This document shows, one piece after another, positions 1-5,366 of a DNA stretch of 8,769 nucleotides; within the stretch, counting starts at the first letter, position 1; each line of letters starts with the position of its first letter. Below the pieces are notes generated by a model. It ran no database searches and was not told where the DNA came from. It saw nothing but the letters and a program-made list of their open reading frames with translations. The translations under genes and the position numbers were made by a program. The DNA comes from Candidatus Aminicenantota bacterium (lineage in GTDB: Bacteria > Acidobacteriota > Aminicenantia > Aminicenantales > Aminicenantaceae), in contig WTAW01000342.1 in assembly GCA_013139435.1 (NCBI GenBank), positions 1 to 8,769 of the forward strand, read 5' to 3'.

Positions 1-1112
1 CCCCCTTCTGCACGAACTCTGTCTGCAATCCTCAGGGTGGCGAGGATGGCGATCTCGGGATAGTTGATGATGGGGGTTGCATACTCTCCTCCGATCATTC
101 CCACATTGGTGATGGAAAACGTACCCCCCTTAAGGTCTGCCAAGTCTAGTGTTCTGGACTTTGTTTTTTCTGCCAGTTGTTGTATCTCCTGGGCCAGTTC
201 AAATAGGGATTTATGCTCTGCCAGCTTGACAACTGGGACAATCAAGCCATCGGGAACGTCCACAGCAATGCCGATGTTGTAGTATTTCTTGACGATGATC
301 TCCTCTTCATCTTCGTTAAGCGTTGCGTTGAGGATAGGATGGAGTTTAAGGGCAGAAACCACCGCCTTCACGATAAACGGAAGGAAGGTCAATTTGATGT
401 TTTTCTCATCAGCCCGGACTTTTAGCTCTTCTCGCATCTTGGCCAGCTCGGATACATCGGCCTCATCGAAATGGGTCACGTGTGCTGCTTTGGTGACTGA
501 TTCAGACATCCTTTTTGCGGTGGCTCTCCGCACACCGCGCAGGCGGATTCTATCGATGAAGCCGTAAAAGTCGTACTTGGCTTTCATCTTGAGTGCAGGC
601 GGTTTGGCAGTTTTTTCGTGTTTTTTCTCTGGGACTTTCTTTACATCGTCCTCTGTGATTCTCCCCTGTGGTCCTGTCCCACGAACAGTTTTAATGTTGA
701 CACCCAGTGCCAATGCGAGTTTGCGGACTTTTGGAGTGGCAAGGATCTCTTGAATGTCTTCTCTGCTCTCTGTGATCTCTCCCACGATTCCGCCAGGAAC
801 GGGCGTTTCTGCCTTAACCAATTTGGCTGGCTCATGCTCAGCTTCTGGTTCGGGTTTTTCCGCTAGCGATTCTCCCTTTTCCCCGATAATCACAAGGACT
901 TCGCCCACTTTTACGATATCTTTCTCCTTGAAGTTGCGCTTGAGGATGATCCCTGCATACGGGGAAGGGACTTCGACAATGGCTTTATCTGTCTCAATAT
1001 CAGCGAGGGTCTGATCTTCTTCGATCGTGTCACCTTCCTTCACTCGCCATTTGACGATCTCGCCCTCTGTGATGCCTTCCCCCACATCCGGAAATCGAAA
1101 TTCTTCGGTCAT
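1..1112 (-). CDS. Dihydrolipoamide acyltransferase, E2 of a 2-oxoacid dehydrogenase complex (partial, 3' end off window)
   Basis: E2 core subunit of a pyruvate or related 2-oxoacid dehydrogenase complex. It takes the acyl group from E1 on a swinging lipoyl arm and passes it to CoA. About 370 residues are visible and the frame is open at the left edge. Residues 1-80 are a single lipoyl domain with the lipoylation site ETDKA (Lys43). A Pro/Glu-rich linker follows, then a peripheral-subunit-binding domain (about 124-160, from ATPKVRKLA to GRITEDDV) and the start of the catalytic acyltransferase domain from about 184. The stretch near 329-361 (GGTFSITNVG, INYPEIAIL) is typical of the family. The HxxxDG active-site motif should lie just beyond the edge and cannot be checked. 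The ATG lies one base after the E1-beta stop, with GGAG seven bases upstream, so translation is probably coupled. Substrate (pyruvate versus branched-chain) is not certain. Confidence 0.93.
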   Translation of the reverse strand, partial: MTEEFRFPDVGEGITEGEIVKWRVKEGDTIEEDQTLADIETDKAIVEVPSPYAGIILKRNFKEKDIVKVGEVLVIIGEKGESLAEKPEPEAEHEPAKLVKAETPVPGGIVGEITESREDIQEILATPKVRKLALALGVNIKTVRGTGPQGRITEDDVKKVPEKKHEKTAKPPALKMKAKYDFYGFIDRIRLRGVRRATAKRMSESVTKAAHVTHFDEADVSELAKMREELKVRADEKNIKLTFLPFIVKAVVSALKLHPILNATLNEDEEEIIVKKYYNIGIAVDVPDGLIVPVVKLAEHKSLFELAQEIQQLAEKTKSRTLDLADLKGGTFSITNVGMIGGEYATPIINYPEIAILATLRIADRVRAEG

Positions 1113-1113
1113 A

Positions 1114-2088
1114 TCAGAACTCCATGGTCTTTTTTATTCCCCGAACGATCCGTGCAGGGCTGGGATAGTAATAATTTTCGCTCTTTGGGAGCGGTACGAC
1201 GATATCCTGCCCTGTGATCCGGAGTATTGGTGCTTCCAAGTTTAGAAGCGCTTTTTCATTGATCTGTGCGGCAATTTCCGCACCCAATCCGCACGTTTTG
1301 GGTGCTTCATGGACGATGAGCGCCCTCCCTGTATGTTGGACGGATTGGATGATAGTTTCATGATCTAAAGGAGATAGAGTTCGCAGGTCTATGATCTCAG
1401 GAAAAATCCCCTTTTCTTCCACGGCCTCGGCCGCCTCTTGGGCTTGAGGAACCATCGCTCCCCAACAGATAATCGTAAGGCCTTCGCCTTCTCGAACGAC
1501 CTTTGCCGTCCCTAATGGAATCTCATAATCATCATCTGGGACATCTTGTCGGCCTGCCCGGTATAATTTTTTTGGTTCCAGAAAAATGACCGGATCACCG
1601 GACCGGATGGATGCGACAAGCAACCCTTTGGCATCAAAGGGAGAGGAGGGGACAACAACTTTTAATCCCGGAATGTGGCAAAACAGAGCTTCAGTGCTCT
1701 CGGAATGAAGTTCCAGAGCTTTAACACCGGCACCATACGGCATCCTGATGACGATGGGCACTGTGAATCTTCCCCGTGACCGGTTTCTGAGGCGTGCCGC
1801 ATGGGAAACGATCTGGTTGAAGCCGGGGAACACAAAACCCATAAACTGGATCTCGGCGATGGGACGGAGTCCATACACCGCCATTCCGATAGCCGCACCT
1901 ATGATTCCTGATTCAGCAAGTGGTGTGTCGATCACTCGTTCATCCCCAAACGTCTGCAGCAAACCTTCGGTCACACGGAATACGCCACCGTCCACACCCA
2001 CATCCTCGCCGAGTATGACCACCCGATCGTCACGGAGCATCTCTTGCTCTAAGGCCTGGTTGAGGGCTTGAACCATGTTGCCATTCAT
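1114..2088 (-). CDS. pdhB: 2-oxoacid (pyruvate) dehydrogenase E1 beta subunit
   Basis: Beta subunit of a heterotetrameric (alpha2beta2) E1 that decarboxylates a 2-oxoacid and reductively acylates the E2 lipoyl group. The 324 residues match the usual length. The ThDP-side motif GEDVG (27-31), the region TPLAESGIIGAAIG with the conserved Glu60, the loop HSES (His128) and SHAARLRNR (95-103) closely resemble the Bacillus-type PdhB as I remember it. The C-terminal domain (about 200-324) is the transketolase C-like fold. No key residue is obviously lost, unlike in the adjacent alpha subunit. The ATG overlaps the E1-alpha stop as ATGA, with GAGGA six bases upstream, so the start is well supported. 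The gene symbol assumes pyruvate as substrate; a branched-chain 2-oxoacid enzyme remains possible. Confidence 0.93.
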   Translation of the reverse strand: MNGNMVQALNQALEQEMLRDDRVVILGEDVGVDGGVFRVTEGLLQTFGDERVIDTPLAESGIIGAAIGMAVYGLRPIAEIQFMGFVFPGFNQIVSHAARLRNRSRGRFTVPIVIRMPYGAGVKALELHSESTEALFCHIPGLKVVVPSSPFDAKGLLVASIRSGDPVIFLEPKKLYRAGRQDVPDDDYEIPLGTAKVVREGEGLTIICWGAMVPQAQEAAEAVEEKGIFPEIIDLRTLSPLDHETIIQSVQHTGRALIVHEAPKTCGLGAEIAAQINEKALLNLEAPILRITGQDIVVPLPKSENYYYPSPARIVRGIKKTMEF

Positions 2089-3164
2089 TGATCGTCCTCA
2101 TTCAGACCGGCTTTCAGCTCATCCATCTGCTCTTTCAATTTTTGGGGTATGTCCGAATAGGTGTGGCTGAAGAGATCTTCTATGGGAGGGGAGGGAGTTG
2201 CTTCAGCATCTCTCACCTCTTTTTCGACTTGTTCTTCGGCATCCTTTTGTACCTGCTTTTCAAAGCTTTCATTCCAGAGACCTTTTGTCTTCAAGTAGAT
2301 CCTGAACCGGTCTATAGGATCTTTTTTCTCCCATGCTTCGACTTCCTCAGCAGGCCGATACTTGGATGCATCATCGGAGGTGGTGTGGTTGGCTCTCCTG
2401 TATGTGTAGGCTTCAATGAGCGTGGGGCCGTCCCCATTCTTTGCTTTATTCAGAGCCTCCTGTGTTGCAACATACATAGCCAGGACATCGTTGCCATCCA
2501 CGAGGACTCCATCAAAACCATAGGCGGTAGCCTTCTGGGCGATCGTCTTGGAAGCTGTTTGTTTTGATCTGGGCATCGAAATGGCGTATTGGTTGTTGTA
2601 ACATAGAAAAACGTTGGGTGTTCTGTACACACCGGCAAAGTTCAAGGCTTCGTGAAAATCTCCGGTTGAGGTTGCTTCATCACTGAAAGTGCTCAGTATG
2701 CCTATTCTGTCTTTTTTAAGGTTTGCGGCGAGGCCCAAACCCACAGCTTGAGGCAGCTGAGATCCGACAGGAACGGTTATCGTGAACAGGTTAAACTCTT
2801 TGGGGATGTGCATCCCTTCCTCATTGCCCATCCAGTAAAGATACCAGTACTTGAGGGGGAAGCCTAGGGTCACATAGGTGCCCAGGTCTCTGAAGTAAGG
2901 GACCGTCCAGTCATTTGTCTCGAGAGCGTACGCCGAACCCACCTGGCAAGCTTCATGGCCTAAACTCTGAGCAAAGGTTCCCATCCGGCCCTGCCGTTGA
3001 AGTTTGAGCGCCTTTGTATCTGCGACTCGAGTTGTCACCATGAAGCTGTAGAGCTTCTTTAAGTCACCTTTTGAGAGTTTTGGCTCCAGGTCTTTCTTTA
3101 CGTCCCCCTTTTCGTTTAGGATCTGAAGCATCTCCCCCTTCAGCGGATCATATTTCTCTATCAC
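2085..3164 (-). CDS. pdhA: 2-oxoacid (pyruvate) dehydrogenase E1 alpha subunit, with a non-canonical ThDP motif
   Basis: Alpha subunit of the E1 decarboxylase; 359 residues, normal for the family. Recognisable parts are LGHEACQVG (69-76), PYFRD (89-93), the ThDP/Mg region 155-196 with GDFHEALNFAG and NNQYAIS (190-196), and the loop YRRANHTTSDD (255-265, His260) followed by KYR. The oddity is at 161-163. The GDG that opens the ThDP-binding motif in this family reads Ser-Asp-Glu, keeping the metal-binding Asp162 but losing both glycines. The surrounding sequence is otherwise intact. The start is GTG at 3164, in the same frame as the preceding gene and only two codons after its TAG stop. The Shine-Dalgarno is poor, so reinitiation after the upstream gene is likely. 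An ATG at residue 12 has AAGGGGGAG abutting it, too close to serve. The stop overlaps the E1-beta start. Confidence 0.92.
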   Translation of the reverse strand: MIEKYDPLKGEMLQILNEKGDVKKDLEPKLSKGDLKKLYSFMVTTRVADTKALKLQRQGRMGTFAQSLGHEACQVGSAYALETNDWTVPYFRDLGTYVTLGFPLKYWYLYWMGNEEGMHIPKEFNLFTITVPVGSQLPQAVGLGLAANLKKDRIGILSTFSDEATSTGDFHEALNFAGVYRTPNVFLCYNNQYAISMPRSKQTASKTIAQKATAYGFDGVLVDGNDVLAMYVATQEALNKAKNGDGPTLIEAYTYRRANHTTSDDASKYRPAEEVEAWEKKDPIDRFRIYLKTKGLWNESFEKQVQKDAEEQVEKEVRDAEATPSPPIEDLFSHTYSDIPQKLKEQMDELKAGLNEDDQ

Positions 3165-3170
3165 TGGTAT

Positions 3171-3449
3171 CTATCGTGTAGCCCATTCTTTGAGTTTGTC
3201 GTACTCCAATTCCCCGCACAAAATGTCGTTTGTTTCGGTGTTCATGAAGGAGGGTGTGCGAAGCTGGCCGCCACATTTGGGTTCGATGATATCCCTGTAA
3301 GACCTCATCAGGTCTGCGTTCTTTTCATTGTGCCAGACCTCTTTCCTGTCGATTTTTATCCCTTCTTCTTTCTCCAGCCTATCTACCAAAGGCATCATGA
3401 CCTGGCAGTGGGGGCATTCTCTTCCATGAAACATGATCAGTTTACTCAT
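3171..3449 (-). CDS. Small thioredoxin/glutaredoxin-fold protein with CPHC active site
   Basis: A 92-residue cytoplasmic thiol-disulfide protein. An initial beta strand (KLIMFHG) leads into the redox motif CPHC (Cys12-Cys15), and RTPSF (64-68) supplies the cis-proline (Pro66) expected opposite the active site. Two further cysteines, Cys59 in KCGGQ and Cys78, are unusual and could form a second redox pair or a metal site. CPHC is also the DsbA motif, but there is no signal peptide and the length fits a glutaredoxin-like fold. The start overlaps the upstream FTR-like gene by 8 bases, with GAGGAG five bases before the ATG. The gene ends six bases before E1-alpha. Its position directly after an FTR catalytic-type gene suggests, by inference, that it is that enzyme's disulfide substrate. 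I cannot name a characterised orthologue. Confidence 0.85.
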   Translation of the reverse strand: MSKLIMFHGRECPHCQVMMPLVDRLEKEEGIKIDRKEVWHNEKNADLMRSYRDIIEPKCGGQLRTPSFMNTETNDILCGELEYDKLKEWATR

Positions 3450-3870
3450 TTTTTCTCCTCACAAAAAGCCCGCACCAGCACTCTCCATCCTCTTTGTCTT
3501 TGTAGGTTTCATGGATCAGAAAATTGCAGGGGCAGACGAGCTTCAAATCCTCATCAAAATCTTTTGTTATGAGTCTACAGGGGCAGTATTTCATCCAATG
3601 ATTCTCTTCACAGCTAAAAATTCCATCGATAAGCATGTTGACTTTTTCTTGGTTGGGATTAACCTGGAATTCATTTTTTTCTGCAAACTTCCCGATAGCC
3701 TGGCGAAATTTTTCTTTATCCATTTCCGTTTCTCCGGACTGGATTTTTTTCGCTTCGGCCGATGAAATTTCCACATAGGCATTTTTGAAGTTGCAGGTAG
3801 GACAGATCTCGGGTGGCTTGATTCCGTAATGGATGTCATTACAAACGTGGCATCGCCAGTATCTTTTCAT
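3442..3870 (-). CDS. Rubredoxin-like domain fused to a ferredoxin:thioredoxin reductase catalytic (beta) domain
   Basis: A 142-residue Fe-S disulfide reductase. Residues 1-30 form a short rubrerythrin-type rubredoxin module: WRCHVC (Cys7, Cys10) and CPTC (Cys23, Cys26). Residues about 50-142 carry the FTR-beta pattern CPCR (96-99), CPC (113-115) and CWCGLF (131-136). By analogy with the cyanobacterial enzyme, Cys96, 113, 115 and 131 would bind a 4Fe-4S cluster and Cys98-Cys133 would be the active disulfide. Departures are Trp132 where the plant-type enzyme has the active-site His of CHC, and a loop of 15 residues between Cys115 and Cys131, where the plant-type has about eight. No FTR alpha (variable) subunit is visible, so the fused rubredoxin-like module may be the electron entry. 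The start at MKRYWRC is chosen over an in-frame upstream Met because it overlaps the previous stop as ATGA; the SD is weak. The stop overlaps the thioredoxin-fold gene. Confidence 0.87.
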   Translation of the reverse strand: MKRYWRCHVCNDIHYGIKPPEICPTCNFKNAYVEISSAEAKKIQSGETEMDKEKFRQAIGKFAEKNEFQVNPNQEKVNMLIDGIFSCEENHWMKYCPCRLITKDFDEDLKLVCPCNFLIHETYKDKEDGECWCGLFVRRKNE

Positions 3871-4298
3871 TTCTTCATTTTTTTTGCGGATTCTTGCTCC
3901 ATCTCGGATTTTCGTGTGCAATAGTAGCCGTTTTTGAGTTTCAACTTCGTGTAAACAGGACACTGCGGACAGTTGCAACCTTTCTCATCTGTGATAATCT
4001 TGCTTTTTCCGATGAAAGGATGGCAGAAACCCAACTCAGTCTCATCTTTGACATAGGTCGGGCAGGTTTTGCAGATACACATGGTCTTGACCTGGGGGAG
4101 CTTCTCTTCCATGTCTTTCATCTTGGCTTCGACTTCTTCTTCGGTTTTTCCCATTTTCAAGAGCATCTTTTTAAGCATGTCCATTCTGCTCATTTCTTCT
4201 TCCTGGATCGGTTTTGCATAAGCTTTGAATCCAAAATGAGAGAGCATCAACGCAAAGATACCACAGCCACTTTTTTCAAAAAATTCTCGTCTTTCCAT
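3867..4298 (-). CDS. Cys-rich protein with Tat-like signal, possible DUF2769-type metal-binding domain
   Basis: A 143-residue protein of unknown function heading the operon. The N-terminus MERREFFEKSG, then a hydrophobic stretch (about 11-24) ending in KAYA (25-28), looks like a twin-arginine signal with an AxA cleavage site, though the hydrophobic core is short and holds Cys12 and His21. A charged, Lys/Glu/Met-rich helical segment follows (33-66). The C-terminal half has eight cysteines: CICKTC (74-79), Cys92, CNCPQC (108-113) and Cys127 in YYC. That is a zinc- or iron-sulfur-binding arrangement, and from memory it resembles the DUF2769 family. The Lys-rich tail ends in KKMKK. The start is firm: TAAGGAGG lies four bases before the ATG. 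The next gene starts within its stop codon. An exported cofactor protein beside cytosolic FTR genes is unexpected, so the signal may instead be a membrane anchor or not functional. Confidence 0.8.
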   Translation of the reverse strand: MERREFFEKSGCGIFALMLSHFGFKAYAKPIQEEEMSRMDMLKKMLLKMGKTEEEVEAKMKDMEEKLPQVKTMCICKTCPTYVKDETELGFCHPFIGKSKIITDEKGCNCPQCPVYTKLKLKNGYYCTRKSEMEQESAKKMKK

Positions 4299-4302
4299 TT
4301 TC

Positions 4303-4332
4303 CCTCCTTACCTAAATTATTTATAAAAAATG
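4303..4332 (-). promoter_or_regulatory. Shared upstream element, copy A, before the six-gene operon
   Basis: This 30-base stretch matches 7142-7171 at 26 of 30 positions with no gaps, and both copies sit immediately upstream of a start codon. It holds the Shine-Dalgarno (TAAGGAGG on the minus strand) and the perfect 11-bp palindrome TAAATTATTTA (4313-4323). It also holds a possible -10 box TATAAA (4320-4325) overlapping the palindrome. Such a layout is typical of an operator covering -10 to +1. I see no convincing -35 box at the right distance, which could mean activator dependence or a promoter further upstream. The regulator is unknown. Confidence 0.55.
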
Positions 4333-4432
4333 TCGATACTTATCATAACTGACGCAATATCAGAAATTTACACTGTTTTTTCGGAATACTCATTTGGGCA
4401 CTGATTTTATTTTGTGATGTCAATCGTTTTGT

Positions 4433-4460
4433 ATTTTATCACATTTATCGGAAAACTCAA
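4433..4460 (-). promoter_or_regulatory. Possible sigma70-type promoter for the Cys-rich/FTR/Trx/PDH operon
   Basis: On the minus strand TTGAGT (4455-4460) and TAAAAT (4433-4438) are separated by 16 bases, within the AT-rich 258-base gap between the cytochrome gene and the operon head. A transcript from here would have a leader of roughly 125-130 bases reaching the start at 4298. Base composition makes chance matches likely. The rest of this gap shows no ORF, no stable hairpin with a T-run and no RNA gene that I recognise. Confidence 0.3.
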
Positions 4461-4556
4461 TAATATTTGTCGAATTTTTAGGGAAATTCATATTCTATTC
4501 AAGACGTTGACTTGTTCTTGCCGTTCATCCGTATAATAAATTGGGTTTCGGCTGCC

Positions 4557-5273
4557 TCATATTGTCCGGAGATAAGCGAATAGATCAGTAAACTCTTGAT
4601 CGGTGAAATCCTTGAATGCGGGCATGGTGAGTGCTGGCCGAATGAGCTGTTTTTTGATGTTTTCGACTGTGGCTGGATTTCCTGTGTGGGGGAGGGAATC
4701 CTTTTTCAACAACCCCATAAGACTTGGACCGATTTTTCTCTCCTCGGTATCTGGAGAATGGCAGGACAGACATTTCGTATCAAATATTTTTTTCCCTTCT
4801 CCAACTTTGCCCTGGATTTGTTCGCTGGTGCTTGTTTCCGTGATCTCTGCGGCCGGTGATGAAAAATATCCTCGTAAAATATAGTATTTCCCTGATATGA
4901 CAAAGACGACAAAAGAGAGACTGAATACGATCAAACCCAATGTCGGAGCCATTTTCAAGAATTGTTTAAAGTATTGGATGATGGCGACCTTTGTGAAAAA
5001 CACGATGAACAGAGCTAGAGCCAATATTCCATGCATAACAGCTCGAGTTGAGATCTCATCCCCCACAGAAGCCCAATATCTCAGGCCCATAAAGGCAAGA
5101 ACGAGGAGCAGGAGGAAAAAGATAAAACCAAAAAACTTATGAAGTTTTCTTAAGGTCGTCGAACTGGTTTTTTTCTCGGCTCTCCCCATGAGAGTGAGCA
5201 TTGTGAGAGTTGCTCCTAATCCTGAAAGAAAAAGGATCGTGCCCAAAATCACTTTAATGACAAAAAATGACAT
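4557..5273 (-). CDS. Membrane cytochrome: four-helix (possible b-haem) module fused to a C-terminal cytochrome c domain
   Basis: A 238-residue membrane redox protein. Four hydrophobic segments lie at about 4-26, 47-65, 78-99 and 110-129. The loops after helices 1 and 3 are Lys/Arg-rich, so they are predicted cytoplasmic, placing the C-terminus in the periplasm. His45 (at the start of helix 2) and His81 (in helix 3) could ligate a b-type haem, but this is inference. The periplasmic domain (about 150-238) is a class I cytochrome c: CLSCH (168-172) binds the haem, IGPSLMGL follows, and Met217 in TMPAF is the likely distal ligand. ATG 5273 is preceded by GGCGGAG. The gene is flanked by gaps of about 93 bases (from the ThDP enzyme) and 258 bases (to the Cys-rich gene), so it may be its own transcription unit. 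Its donor and acceptor are unknown. It could carry electrons from the quinone pool or serve as a terminal electron-transfer protein. Confidence 0.85.
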   Translation of the reverse strand: MSFFVIKVILGTILFLSGLGATLTMLTLMGRAEKKTSSTTLRKLHKFFGFIFFLLLLVLAFMGLRYWASVGDEISTRAVMHGILALALFIVFFTKVAIIQYFKQFLKMAPTLGLIVFSLSFVVFVISGKYYILRGYFSSPAAEITETSTSEQIQGKVGEGKKIFDTKCLSCHSPDTEERKIGPSLMGLLKKDSLPHTGNPATVENIKKQLIRPALTMPAFKDFTDQEFTDLFAYLRTI

Positions 5274-5325
5274 GATAGTACTCCGCCTTTTATATTTTAT
5301 TCCTCAATACGTGTTTCAGGTCAAA

Positions 5326-5354
5326 AGATTAAAGCGTGTCGCTTATTTTGTCAA
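5326..5354 (-). promoter_or_regulatory. Sigma70-like promoter upstream of the cytochrome gene, with a dyad in its spacer
   Basis: A perfect TTGACA (-35, 5349-5354 on the minus strand) stands exactly 17 bases from TAATCT (-10, 5326-5331), between the ThDP-enzyme stop and the cytochrome start. The spacer contains the inverted repeat AAGCG-n3-CGCTT (5332-5344), placed where a repressor or a MerR-like activator would act. A second, weaker candidate (TTGACC at 5319-5324 with AATAAA at 5296-5301, spacing 17) follows directly. The dyad has only a short T-run after it, so a terminator role is less likely. Confidence 0.5.
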
Positions 5355-5366
5355 CTTAAAATGAGA

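Noticed and set aside
64..1245. Several plus-strand open frames over the E2 and E1-beta genes.
   Set aside because: They are antisense shadows of clear coding sequence, with no domain pattern or Shine-Dalgarno support.
3129..3140. ATG at E1-alpha residue 12 with AAGGGGGAG in front as the true start.
   Set aside because: The purine run abuts the ATG with no spacer, so it is unlikely to act as a Shine-Dalgarno; GTG at 3164 keeps a plausible N-terminus, though this stays uncertain.
3871..3978. A 36-residue N-terminal extension of the rubredoxin-FTR protein (in-frame upstream Met).
   Set aside because: It overlaps the Cys-rich gene, has no homology-like pattern, and the Met at 3870 sits in an ATGA overlap directly before the rubredoxin motif.
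4418..4423. Perfect TTGACA on the minus strand as a -35 box for the operon.
   Set aside because: No acceptable -10 hexamer lies 16-18 bases downstream.
4413..4443. Inverted TGTGAT...ATCACA half sites resembling a CRP/FNR operator.
   Set aside because: The spacer is 19 bases instead of the 4-6 of those families, and the arms do not extend.
5332..5350. Hairpin AAGCG-ACA-CGCTT as a terminator for the rubredoxin-ThDP gene.
   Set aside because: The stem is only 5 bp and the following tract is not a T-run; its exact fit in a promoter spacer explains it better.
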